DNA of 41,393 nt from Clostridiales bacterium (GTDB lineage: Bacteria; Bacillota; Clostridia; Christensenellales; Borkfalkiaceae): positions 1 to 41,393 of the forward strand of contig SVIX01000006.1 in assembly GCA_015069285.1 (NCBI GenBank), written 5' to 3'. The notes beneath the pieces are model-generated. The model did not search any database. It was given only the letters and a program-made list of their open reading frames with translations, and had not been told where the DNA came from. Shown here piece by piece: positions 24,123-31,662 of this stretch (its first letter is position 1; each line of letters begins with the position of its first letter). Position numbers and translations under genes: made by a program.

Positions 24123-25551
24123 GAAGTGTTTTAAATGTGGTTTGAATATTTTTGAAGACAAGGCAACGTTTTGTCCTAAATGCGGTGCAAGGCTCGATAG
24201 TAACATTTCTTGCCCCTCGTGCGGTCAATTGCTTGATGGTACATATAAGTATTGTGTTTTTTGTGGGGCGAATATTGACGAAAATAGTAATTGTACGCCC
24301 AGCATTTATGATACAACATTGGCAAAAAAGAGCGGAGAAATTGATTCGAATGAAAATGGTAAGTTGTGGAATACCATTTTTTCGTGGCTAGGCGTAGGAA
24401 TGGGAATTGTTTTGGTAAGTCTTGCTTTTGCTTTTGTTTTTATGATAGGTTTTCAATTCAATTATTGGGGGCACAAACAAGCGATTACGGAAGCTGGTTT
24501 TGATTTCAATAATCAGAACATTAAGCTGTTTTATTATTTTAGTGATGCATATAAAGACATTGCAAAAATTAAAGAAATGGCATTATTTGAAAGTGAATTG
24601 CCTATCATCGGGGCATATATTCATTCAATTCTTGGAACAATAATTTCTATTGCGACGATTGGTTGTGTGATAGTTTTTGCTATACTTGCGATTATAGGTT
24701 TTATAAAATTTTTTATTATTAAAGCGGAGAATAACTGTGGGAAATGGGCAGTCAGGGCGGCGATTTCGTATATTGCGGGTTCTGTTTCTTTATATGTTTT
24801 AAATATTTGTAAGGCAGATATTGATTTGACTGTTCCAATAAGCGCAACGGTAGGAAAGCTTTTGCATGCTAAGATAATGATAACTTTTGATAAAATAACT
24901 ATAGTTGGAATAATTCTTTGCACTGTGTTTCTTTTGATATATGCAGGGATAAATTATCTTAAAAAAGGAAAAGGATGGAAAAACAAGAAGACGATTATTA
25001 ATTTTATCTTCAATGCATTGGTGACGACATTTGCTATCGTGGCATGTTTATTCGGGATGAATGCTATTGTTGGAACGAAGATGATTACAACAAGCGGTTG
25101 GACGCAATCGCTCGAATTTACATTGGCGCAACTTCCGTTTTCGTCCTTTCTTGTTTCTTCCTTTGAATTGACCGATCCGCTTTTTTATAAAGAAAACTTG
25201 ACTCAAATCAATGTTTCCTATGTGTTTGCAGTCGTGCAAGAGGTTATGGCGCTTGGTATGGTTGTGGGGGCATTAAGCACGATGGCTACTTGTATTTTGG
25301 GAACGGAAGGAAAAACAAAGATTACATTACTGCTTTCTATCATGACCGCGGTTTTTGCAGGTGGTCAGCTAGTCGCGGGAATTGTTTCTCATACGGTAAT
25401 GCATAATCTTTATGTGGATTTAATGGGAGTGGATACAGTAGAAATTACATTGATATTAAGAAATTCAATTATAACAGTTGTATTCGCAGGCTTACAACTT
25501 TTGATGGCTATTGTGCATTTATCGGTAAAGAAGTTAAGGAAAAATAGTTAA
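24097..25551 (+). CDS. Zinc-ribbon polytopic membrane protein
   Basis: 484 residues, not recognised as a named family. The N-terminus has two zinc ribbons: Cys11/Cys14/Cys26/Cys29 and Cys39/Cys42/Cys53/Cys56 (CFKC, CPKC, CPSC, CVFC). About eight hydrophobic segments follow, from residue ~90 to 475. Zinc-ribbon membrane proteins of this design are common in Clostridia and of unknown role. The AT-rich codon use matches its neighbours. The 5' end (MKLFAICIT) is the same type of start seen truncated after the other junction repeats, suggesting this gene or its relatives were the ancestral partner. Confidence 0.6.
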   Translation: MKLFAICITKCFKCGLNIFEDKATFCPKCGARLDSNISCPSCGQLLDGTYKYCVFCGANIDENSNCTPSIYDTTLAKKSGEIDSNENGKLWNTIFSWLGVGMGIVLVSLAFAFVFMIGFQFNYWGHKQAITEAGFDFNNQNIKLFYYFSDAYKDIAKIKEMALFESELPIIGAYIHSILGTIISIATIGCVIVFAILAIIGFIKFFIIKAENNCGKWAVRAAISYIAGSVSLYVLNICKADIDLTVPISATVGKLLHAKIMITFDKITIVGIILCTVFLLIYAGINYLKKGKGWKNKKTIINFIFNALVTTFAIVACLFGMNAIVGTKMITTSGWTQSLEFTLAQLPFSSFLVSSFELTDPLFYKENLTQINVSYVFAVVQEVMALGMVVGALSTMATCILGTEGKTKITLLLSIMTAVFAGGQLVAGIVSHTVMHNLYVDLMGVDTVEITLILRNSIITVVFAGLQLLMAIVHLSVKKLRKNS

Positions 25552-25572
25552 GAAAATAACAAGTAAGTTTTT

Positions 25573-26262
25573 TTGGGGTATTATTACGATACGGAAACGG
25601 GGTTCTATTACTTACAAACGAGATACTACGACCCGACGATTTGTAGGTTTATCAATGCAGATGATTATGAGTTGGTAGCGGAATTGTCTTATGTTCCTGG
25701 TGAGTTAAATATGTATGCCTATTGTGGGAACAATCCTATAATGTATACGGATGAAACAGGCGAGTCGTTCTTTCTCACGGCGTTAATAATTGGTTTGGTG
25801 GCAGGTGCGACTATAGGCGGAACGGTTGCAGGAGTATCAGCGGCGAATAGCGGCGAAACGGGTTGGGAGCTTGCCGGTTCTATTGCGGAAGGCGTTTTAT
25901 TAGGTGGACTTATTGGCGGTGCTGGGGGCGCTCTGATAGGACTTGCCCCGACGATAGGCGCAGGGCTTGGTGCAATGATGTCGGGCACTGCAAGCGCAGG
26001 TGCGGTAGCGTTGACAAGCTCGTACGTTGTGGCGGCAGGTGCTACTGCGGCTCTTGGTATGAATTTGATGTTTTCTTCAACGGGGCGTGATCCTATAGGA
26101 ATCCGTAATTATAGTTCAACGCGAAAAGAAGCATACGAAAAAGCCTTTCGAAAAGGAAAAAAGAAAAAACCGAGAGGACCAGAATTAAATAAGTTTGGTT
26201 GGCATTTTCATCCGGATGTACCAAAAAATAGTCCGTTTTATCATTGGCATTATTATTTTTAG
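25573..26262 (+). CDS. Orphan Rhs C-terminal tip with candidate toxin domain
   Basis: 229 residues. It begins within the Rhs hyperconserved core end: YYDTETGFYYLQTRYYDP..CRFINADDYE and NMYAYCGNNPIMYTDETG. A Gly/Ala-rich hydrophobic linker (residues ~60-165) follows, then a short basic, His-rich C-terminus (YEKAFRKGKKKK...GWHFHPDVP...YHWHYYF) that is probably the toxic domain, perhaps an HNH-like nuclease (inference). The only start is TTG at 25573 with no good ribosome binding site, 21 nt after the previous stop. It is therefore a displaced cassette or 5'-truncated Rhs gene rather than a full secreted toxin. Full Rhs proteins exceed 1000 residues. Confidence 0.7.
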   Translation: MGYYYDTETGFYYLQTRYYDPTICRFINADDYELVAELSYVPGELNMYAYCGNNPIMYTDETGESFFLTALIIGLVAGATIGGTVAGVSAANSGETGWELAGSIAEGVLLGGLIGGAGGALIGLAPTIGAGLGAMMSGTASAGAVALTSSYVVAAGATAALGMNLMFSSTGRDPIGIRNYSSTRKEAYEKAFRKGKKKKPRGPELNKFGWHFHPDVPKNSPFYHWHYYF

Positions 26263-26282
26263 GATATAAAGGAGAGTGGCTT

Positions 26283-26690
26283 ATGCTAAATCAGGATTAT
26301 AGAATACTAAAGTTTTTAACAAAACAAAAAAAGGATAGAGTAAAATACGAATTAGTTAAAAATAGACAAACACTTTTATACAAATTTAATGATGTGGAGC
26401 GCTACTTCAACCTTTCTAAAATTATTAAGGATTTAACTGATTATTCAATGCAAGAAGTTTTTCATTATCTTAAACAAACAGTTGGTTCATTAAAAAAAGC
26501 TTATATTTTATCAACCAATGATGATTATGACGGACAAATATTAGATTTCAATCAAGAAATTTTAGGCGCTCTTTTTGCTCATGGGTTTCCGTCAGTGGTT
26601 CTTTTTAATGATGGGTATATGTTTTTGATTGGTGAATATGTAATGGGGGCATATAGCCCTAAATATTTGTTAAAATCCGATAAAAATTAA
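26283..26690 (+). CDS. Candidate immunity protein for the Rhs tip
   Basis: 135 residues, not recognised. It is soluble, with a Lys/Tyr-rich N-terminus (MLNQDYRILKFLTKQKKDRVKY) and a C-terminal hydrophobic sheet-like stretch. It starts at ATG 26283 with GGAGAG 7 nt upstream and lies 20 nt after the toxin tip on the same strand, the usual place of the immunity gene in Rhs cassettes. The role rests only on position and size. Confidence 0.45.
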   Translation: MLNQDYRILKFLTKQKKDRVKYELVKNRQTLLYKFNDVERYFNLSKIIKDLTDYSMQEVFHYLKQTVGSLKKAYILSTNDDYDGQILDFNQEILGALFAHGFPSVVLFNDGYMFLIGEYVMGAYSPKYLLKSDKN

Positions 26691-26702
26691 GACATTATAA
26701 AA

Positions 26703-26742
26703 AGAAAAGGACTAACAAATGAAACTCATTGCTATTTTAATT
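26703..26742 (+). repeat. Junction repeat, copy B
   Basis: AGAAAAGGACTAACAAATGA followed by AACTCATTGC, the same module as copy A. The bases before it could encode the same ...KEKD stop ending, but no full gene remains there. Confidence 0.65.
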
Positions 26743-26853
26743 ACAACCAAAGCAACGACATACGGCGGAGCACAATCACTCCGCCAAGTCGTGTTGCTTG
26801 TTTTTATATTGCTCAAACATTTTCTATTTATAATCCAATTGCAAAGTTGTTAA
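26719..26853 (+). pseudogene. Truncated ORF after junction repeat B (44 codons)
   Basis: Starts MKLIAILITTKATTYGG, matching the start of the zinc-ribbon gene (MKLFAICITK), then diverges into a hydrophobic tail and stops at 26853. A GGCGGAG/CTCCGCC hairpin lies at 26762-26783. It looks like the 5' stub of a lost gene, though a small membrane peptide is possible. Confidence 0.4.
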
Positions 26854-26877
26854 ACGGTTAAAAGAGGGTAAACAAAA

Positions 26878-27321
26878 ATGAAAAAATATAAATTTTCAAC
26901 ATTAAATCAAACTAAACTGATGATTGTTGTAAGCGCTATTCTTTTGATGTTCGTGGCTTTATTTATCATAATAAATAAAGCGGTTAGTGTTTACTTAAAT
27001 TCTTCTCTTTGGATAGGATATGCAATACTATTATTTTACGGCATTGGTGGGGGAATATATGTTTTTTGTTTAATCAAAAAGCTCTGGCATATTCCGTATA
27101 TTGTAGTAACGGAAGATAGCATCGTAAAGATGAAGGGTAAGAAAGTATTTGCAAAAATTGAATTTCAAAATATAATAGACATTCAAAAAATAGACGAATC
27201 TACAAGTCTTGTAAAGTATACAATCATAACCCAAGACAAAAAAGAAGAACTTTCAATTCCTTTTTCATTGCACGAAAGATTTGAAACGATGATCAATCAA
27301 TGGATAACAGGAGAGTTTTGA
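26878..27321 (+). CDS. Membrane protein with PH-like C-terminal domain
   Basis: 147 residues: two transmembrane helices (about 15-33 and 40-65), then a cytoplasmic beta-rich domain (YIVVTEDSIVKMKGKKVFAKIEFQNIIDIQKID...) resembling bacterial PH (bPH) domains. Organisation is the same as the protein at 27414-27920. AT-rich island codon use. The function is unknown; such genes are often found among immunity-type cassettes. Confidence 0.55.
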   Translation: MKKYKFSTLNQTKLMIVVSAILLMFVALFIIINKAVSVYLNSSLWIGYAILLFYGIGGGIYVFCLIKKLWHIPYIVVTEDSIVKMKGKKVFAKIEFQNIIDIQKIDESTSLVKYTIITQDKKEELSIPFSLHERFETMINQWITGEF

Positions 27322-27332
27322 TAACGTGAAAT

Positions 27333-27386
27333 TATGGAAATCTTAAAAAAGGACTAACCAATGAAACTTATTGTACTTTACATTAC
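27333..27386 (+). repeat. Junction repeat, copy C, with fossil gene end and start
   Basis: GGAAATCTTAAAAAAGGACT and then AACCAATGAAACTTATTG. In frame, its first half reads ...EIMEILKKD stop, nearly the same as the true end of the 168-residue protein (EIKEILKKD), yet no gene is attached to it. Its second half starts MKLIVLYITNNAN and stops within 14 codons. Confidence 0.7.
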
Positions 27387-27413
27387 GAATAACGCAAACA
27401 GATAGGTGGCTAT

Positions 27414-27920
27414 ATGAAAAATAAAAAAATAGTTTTGGGTTCTTTATTTTACTTTATTGGCGGTATAGTTGAAAGTTTACTTTCTATTGCACTATTTATA
27501 TTTGAATTGTTGAGTTTAATTTTTATTTCTCCCAAAGTAAATCCTACAATTACCGCTCTTTATTATGGATTTCCTATTACAACGATTGCCTGTATTGTGG
27601 TAGTAGTTGGCATGGGTTACATAGCGTTTCAATTTACCATATTTACAAAAGATGGGATAAGAGTGCGTTGTTTATGGGGTACGATACGGTATTTGAAATG
27701 GGAAGAAATAAAAGAAGTAAGAAACGAGAGATTTTACGTGAGCGTACAAGGTGGATTCACTTCAGGTTGGTATTTATTTGATGATGGAGTAGAAAGAGTA
27801 AAGCGCAGCGGAATCATAAAAAAAAATACGCATATAACGATTCCCGCCAACAAGCGCAACAAAAAGATAATAGAAGAGTTTTGGCAAGGCGAAATTAAGG
27901 AAATCTTAAAAAAGGACTAA
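27414..27920 (+). CDS. Membrane protein with PH-like C-terminal domain (second)
   Basis: 168 residues: two N-terminal membrane helices (about 10-38 and 52-75) and a cytoplasmic beta-rich region (FTIFTKDGIRVRCLWGTIRYLKWEEIKEVRNERFYVSV...) like bPH domains (LKWEEIKEV is a typical start). It ends EILKKD, inside junction repeat D. It shares the two-helix plus PH-like design with the protein at 26878-27321. No function can be assigned. Confidence 0.55.
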   Translation: MKNKKIVLGSLFYFIGGIVESLLSIALFIFELLSLIFISPKVNPTITALYYGFPITTIACIVVVVGMGYIAFQFTIFTKDGIRVRCLWGTIRYLKWEEIKEVRNERFYVSVQGGFTSGWYLFDDGVERVKRSGIIKKNTHITIPANKRNKKIIEEFWQGEIKEILKKD

Positions 27921-27945
27921 CGAATGAAACTTAAAAAAGTCCGAT
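27893..27945 (+). repeat. Junction repeat, copy D (right edge of island)
   Basis: GGAAATCTTAAAAAAGGACT then AACGAATGAAACTTAAAAAA. It is followed by a 12-codon stub and then by ordinary chromosomal sequence, so it marks the right side of the AT-rich island. Confidence 0.7.
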
Positions 27946-28042
27946 ACGAGCAAAAAATGTAAGTTGTTTAGAATAGATTTTATGAGGGTACAAATACTAT
28001 AATAAGGCATTGAAAGTAAATTTATTACGAAAGGAGTCGTTA

Positions 28043-28777
28043 ATGTACGAATATTATTTATTATTTATCCTTTTAATACTCGTGTGCGCGGTGTTTGCCG
28101 GTTGGGCGAGCGCAAAAGTTCATTCTACTTTTAAGGCGTATCAAGACGTAGGAACGTCCTCGCGTATGACGGGATACGATACAGCCGTGCGTTTATTGCG
28201 CGCAAACGGGATTAAAAATATTTCCATTGGACGGGTGAAAGGTTTTTTATCCGACCATTATCACCCGACGAAAAAAGTCGTGAATTTGTCGGAGGGCACG
28301 TACGGTAACAATTCGGTGGCGGCGGTCGCTGTTGCCGCGCACGAGATAGGGCACGTCGTACAAAAACAGCGCGGATATATTCCGTATAAAATCCGTACGG
28401 CGTTAGTGCCGATTACTAATATCGGTTCACGCCTTGCGTTGCCCCTCGTATTGGTGGGATTATTGCTTGATATTTTCGTGAGCACAACGCAAAACTCGGA
28501 CGTTGGATTTTATACCGCGATGGCAGGCGTAGCGTTATACGGGTTATCTACGCTGTTTGCGCTCGTAACTTTACCCGTAGAATTGGACGCAAGCCGACGG
28601 GCAAAGCGTATGCTCGTGGAACAAGGCGTGATTACGCAAGAAGAACTTCCGTACGCAGAGAAAATGTTATCCGCGGCGGCGCGCACCTATCTTGCCTCGC
28701 TCTTGACTTCGCTCGTATACTTTTTACGGTTTGCGATGTGGGTGTTGATACTGTTCGGTGGCAGACGGCGCGATTAA
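28043..28777 (+). CDS. yugP: Zinc metallopeptidase, YugP/Zn_peptidase_2 family
   Basis: Membrane-bound putative zinc protease, 244 residues. The metal site is HEIGH within VAVAAHEIGHVVQ (residues ~100). There is an N-terminal helix, three more hydrophobic segments, and the downstream LPVELDASRRAKRML stretch typical of the family. I start at ATG 28043, 7 nt after AAAGGAG; the longer in-frame extension covers that site. A TATAAT hexamer lies at 27998 but no clear -35. GC content returns to the genome background here. The substrate is unknown. Confidence 0.85.
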   Translation: MYEYYLLFILLILVCAVFAGWASAKVHSTFKAYQDVGTSSRMTGYDTAVRLLRANGIKNISIGRVKGFLSDHYHPTKKVVNLSEGTYGNNSVAAVAVAAHEIGHVVQKQRGYIPYKIRTALVPITNIGSRLALPLVLVGLLLDIFVSTTQNSDVGFYTAMAGVALYGLSTLFALVTLPVELDASRRAKRMLVEQGVITQEELPYAEKMLSAAARTYLASLLTSLVYFLRFAMWVLILFGGRRRD

Positions 28778-29024
28778 TGTAAAACGCGTATATACTTCGC
28801 AATACGTCGTCAAACTTGCGTTTTTTCTCGGTCACGTACGCATAAGTACGCTCCCGTCGAAAAATCCGCGTTTTCCTTGTCTTGCTCGCATCTCCGCGTT
28901 TTACGGCGAGCGGAAACCCGTGGAAAACTTTCCCTGCTCGTTTACGGAAAGTAAAGTCGCGTCGGCGAACCTTCCGTGTTCGGCGCAAATCTGCAACCCT
29001 TCTCCGCATTTTACGGCGTACGGA
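28778..29024. other. Gene-free stretch with short inverted and direct repeats
   Basis: No gene is seen. It holds two similar stretches, CTCCGCGTTTTACGGCGAGC (near 28890) and CTCCGCATTTTACGGCGTAC (near 29002), and several CGTA-rich palindromes. Reading frames crossing it on both strands are not protein-like. Confidence 0.5.
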
Positions 29025-29330
29025 AAAAGGTCGAGGAAATTATTTCCTCGCGGAGTGCAGAGGCAGAGCCTTTGCGCCTCGATGGCAATCGCCGTCGCAA
29101 GACGGAAACAAGCCTTCCGAAAAGCAACCGCAGGTTGCGCAACCAACGCGTAAGCGTTCTTGCCGACCTTGTCGGCGCACGGAAACCCAAGTCAAAAGGT
29201 CGAGAAAATAATTTCCTCGCGGAGTGCAGAGGCAGAGCCTTTGCGCCTCGATGGCAATCGCCGTCGCAAGACGGAAACAAGCCTTCCCAAAAGCAACCGC
29301 AGGTTGCGCAACCAACGCACAAGCGTTCCG
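29025..29330. repeat. Multi-hairpin intergenic repeat, type b, two tandem units
   Basis: Units at about 29025-29193 and 29194-29330. Their hairpins are CGAGGAAATTATTTCCTCG (second unit CGAGAAAATAATTTCCTCG), AGAGGCAGAGCCTTTGCGCCTC, CCGTCGCAAGACGG, GCAACCGCAGGTTGC, AACGCGTAAGCGTT and GCCGACCTTGTCGGC. They are the same family as 16714-17282, 12 kb away. The second unit is cut off after the GCGTT hairpin. Confidence 0.85.
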
Positions 29331-29390
29331 TAAAGCACGCAAAGCGAAACGCATCATCGTTGGCGCATTGCCAAATACAAAGGATTAAAA

Positions 29391-30233
29391 ATGCAAAAAG
29401 TCACGAAAAAAAGGCTGAAAATATTTGCCGTCGCGCTCGCGACGGTATTGTTGCTTTGCGCGATTTTTGCGGGGCTTGTCGTTTTACCGCAATTTACCAA
29501 TAAAAACAAACGCTACGAGCATACCAAGTCGTTTTTTCGCGGTGAGGTGCAAACGATAGCGCACCGCGGGCTTTCGGGTTTGGCTTTGGAAAATACCCTT
29601 TCCGCGTTTGAAAAGGCGGGGACAAAAAGTTATTACGGCATAGAAACGGACGTTCGGCTGACCAAAGACGGGGAATTTATTCTTGCGCACGATAGCGATT
29701 TACGGCGGTTTGGTTTGGACGAAAAGATAGCGGAACGCACCTTTGCCGAGTTGCGCGCGTTGCGGTTTCGGGATATTTACGGTTCGTCGGAGGAAGAAAA
29801 TTGTTTTTTGCCGTCCTTGGATGAATATTTACATATTTGCAAAACTTACGGAAAACAAGCGGTGATGGAGATAAAAGGCGCGATGCCTGCGGATAAAATT
29901 TTAGAGCTCGTACAAGCGGTTGACGCTTTCGATTGGTTGGAACGCTCCATCTTTTTATCCTTTGACCGCGCGGATTTGTTGACGATACGCTCCGCGTACC
30001 CTGACGCAAACGTGCAATACGTGATAAGAAATATGGAAAAAGGGGATATAGAGTTTATGATAGAGCATAAAATAGACGCGGACCTTTGCTGGACGGCGGT
30101 GACGCCGTCGCGCGTACGGAAACTGAAAAAGGCGGGGCGAAAGGTCAACTGTTGGACGGTGGACGGGCGCGCGTGCGCTTGGTATATGCGTTTTTGTGGC
30201 GTGGATATGATAACGACGAATATTTTGGAGTAA
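29391..30233 (+). CDS. Membrane-anchored glycerophosphodiester phosphodiesterase
   Basis: Hydrolyses glycerophosphodiesters to glycerol-3-phosphate and an alcohol. 280 residues. An N-terminal helix (IFAVALATVLLLCAIFAGLVVL) anchors the domain outside. GDPD motifs: TIAHRGLSGLALENTLSAF (catalytic His, Arg, Glu), GIETDVRLTKDGEFILAHD (Glu, Asp, second His) and AVMEIKG. It is paralogous to the next gene over the whole catalytic domain. It may act on lipid head groups or teichoic-acid-type polymers (inference). Confidence 0.88.
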   Translation: MQKVTKKRLKIFAVALATVLLLCAIFAGLVVLPQFTNKNKRYEHTKSFFRGEVQTIAHRGLSGLALENTLSAFEKAGTKSYYGIETDVRLTKDGEFILAHDSDLRRFGLDEKIAERTFAELRALRFRDIYGSSEEENCFLPSLDEYLHICKTYGKQAVMEIKGAMPADKILELVQAVDAFDWLERSIFLSFDRADLLTIRSAYPDANVQYVIRNMEKGDIEFMIEHKIDADLCWTAVTPSRVRKLKKAGRKVNCWTVDGRACAWYMRFCGVDMITTNILE

Positions 30234-30246
30234 AGGAGATAGGAAA

Positions 30247-30969
30247 GTGAATACGATTTTATTTGAAAACAAAGGCAAGATTAAGATGATAGCGCATCGC
30301 GGGCTTTCGGGTTTAGAGAAAGAAAACACCTGTCCTGCGTTCGTGGCGGCGGGTGTAAAAAGTTATTACGGGATAGAAACGGACGTGCATATCACCAAGG
30401 ACGGGAAATTTATTATCGTGCACGACGACGATTTGAAACGCGTTGCAAACTTAGATATGTCGGTGGAGAATAGCAATTTTTCCGACCTTCGCGCGGTGAG
30501 AATGACGGATACGGACGGCGTTACGGAGCGCGCCGATTTGTTTTTGCCGTCGCTTGAAGAATATATAAGCATTTGCAAAAAGTACGACAAAGAATGTATT
30601 TTGGAATTAAAAAACAAAATGCCCGAAGAAAAAATTTGGGAAATAGCGCAAACGGCGCAAAATATGGGTTGGTTGGAACGAGTAACTTTTATTTCTTTTT
30701 CCGCTGAAAATTTATTGGCGTTACGCGAAAAATATCCCCGTGCGTCCGCGCAATATTTAACCGAGCTTTGCTTAGACGAAGAAATAGAGTTTATGATAAA
30801 CAACCGCTTGGACGCCGATTTATGCGGATACTGCGTGACGAAAGAACGGGTGGATAGGTTGCACGAGGCGGGGTTACGGGTGAACGTTTGGACGTTGGAT
30901 ACGTTAGAGCACGCGGAAATGGCAAAAGCGTTCGGCGTGGATATGATAACGACGAATATTTTAGAATAA
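30247..30969 (+). CDS. Cytoplasmic glycerophosphodiester phosphodiesterase
   Basis: 240 residues, no signal sequence. Motifs are MIAHRGLSGLEKENTCPAF, GIETDVHITKDGKFIIVHD and CILELKN. It lies 13 nt after its membrane-anchored paralogue, with a GTG start at 30247 after GGAGATAGG. The C-terminal WTLD...GVDMITTNILE matches the first protein's WTVD...GVDMITTNILE. The pair likely handles the same class of substrate outside and inside the cell. Confidence 0.88.
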   Translation: MNTILFENKGKIKMIAHRGLSGLEKENTCPAFVAAGVKSYYGIETDVHITKDGKFIIVHDDDLKRVANLDMSVENSNFSDLRAVRMTDTDGVTERADLFLPSLEEYISICKKYDKECILELKNKMPEEKIWEIAQTAQNMGWLERVTFISFSAENLLALREKYPRASAQYLTELCLDEEIEFMINNRLDADLCGYCVTKERVDRLHEAGLRVNVWTLDTLEHAEMAKAFGVDMITTNILE

Positions 30970-31048
30970 ACGGTTTTTCCGTAAGACAGGCACTTTTTTT
31001 GGCGTTTGCGCATATATTGTTAGTGAAACAATGGGCGAGGTAAAAGGT

Positions 31049-31369
31049 ATGGAATTGAGTTTTTCTACTTTGCGCGCGAAAGAAGTGGTAAATACGCAGG
31101 ACGGCAGGAAATTGGGTAAGGTGTGCGACATCGTATTTTGTTATCCTGAAAATAGGTGGATAGGTATCGTTGCGCCCAACGGACACAGTTTTGGATTAAA
31201 AAAGAACGGATTGTTTATCGATATACGCCATATCGTCAAAATAGGCGAAGACGTTATTTTGGTAAACGTGGGATTACCGAAAAAGCAGAGCGGTAAAAGG
31301 GGCGCGCCTCCGCCACCGCAGGAAATACGCGAGGAGGATGCGCGACGCAATTACGAAGAATACGAATAA
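31049..31369 (+). CDS. ylmC: YlmC/YmxH-family sporulation protein (PRC-barrel)
   Basis: 106 residues with a PRC-barrel fold: MELSFSTLRAKEVVNTQDGRKLGKVCDIVF is the family's hallmark N-terminus. The C-terminal ~30 residues are an extra Pro/Glu/Arg-rich tail. The ATG at 31049 is favoured because GAGGTAAAAGGT lies just upstream; the in-frame ATG at 31031 has no such site. Family members are linked to sporulation in Bacillus and Clostridium; the biochemical role is unknown. Confidence 0.85.
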   Translation: MELSFSTLRAKEVVNTQDGRKLGKVCDIVFCYPENRWIGIVAPNGHSFGLKKNGLFIDIRHIVKIGEDVILVNVGLPKKQSGKRGAPPPPQEIREEDARRNYEEYE

Positions 31370-31373
31370 AAAA

Positions 31374-31394
31374 AACGCCTGCGGGCGTTTTTTT
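31374..31394 (+). terminator. Terminator after ylmC
   Basis: AACGCC (31374-31379) pairs with GGCGTT (31384-31389), followed by T residues. Confidence 0.82.
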
Positions 31395-31409
31395 CTTATC
31401 CGCTTTTGC

Positions 31410-31438
31410 TTGACAGTATATAGAAAGTTTGGTATAAT
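31410..31438 (+). promoter_or_regulatory. Promoter of the FMN riboswitch-ribU unit
   Basis: Perfect TTGACA (31410-31415), 17-bp spacer, perfect TATAAT (31433-31438). Confidence 0.92.
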
Positions 31439-31455
31439 ATCTTCATAGTACGAAT

Positions 31456-31576
31456 ATTCTTTGGGGCGGGGTGAAATTCCCCACCGGCAGTAAAGTCTGC
31501 GAAGAAAAGCGGTTCGCTTTTCCCGATACGGTGCAATTCCGTAACCGACGGTATAGTCCGGATAGGAAAAGAAGGA
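31456..31576 (+). ncRNA. FMN riboswitch (RFN element)
   Basis: The conserved blocks are present in order: GGGGCGGGGTGAAATTCCCC, ACCGGCAGTAAAGTCTGCGA, a variable hairpin GAAAAGCGGTTCGCTTTTC, GGTGCAATTCC, and CCGACGGTATAGTCCGGATA. It senses flavin mononucleotide and controls the ribU gene downstream. Confidence 0.97.
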
Positions 31577-31613
31577 AGGTCAAGCGTTTTTACGCCTTGG
31601 TTTTTGACGCGTT

Positions 31614-31640
31614 CGCCCTGAAAGGTTTCGGGGCGTTTTT
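31614..31640 (+). terminator. Expression-platform terminator of the FMN riboswitch
   Basis: CGCCCTGAAA (31614-31623) pairs with TTTCGGGGCG (31626-31635), followed by five T residues, 23 nt before ribU. FMN binding would favour this hairpin and switch ribU off. An upstream hairpin (CAAGCGT/ACGCCTTG, 31581-31599) may take part in the switch. Confidence 0.85.
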
Positions 31641-31662
31641 ATTTTTGTGAGGTATAGAGTGT

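Noticed and set aside
26762..26783. GGCGGAG/CTCCGCC hairpin as a terminator
   Set aside because: It is not followed directly by a T-tract and lies inside the stub ORF; kept only as a note there.
28758..29503. Frames of 100-175 codons over the 28.8-29.4 kb repeats
   Set aside because: Same repeat-driven pattern as at 16.7-17.3 kb. They overlap the GDPD start and have no domain features.
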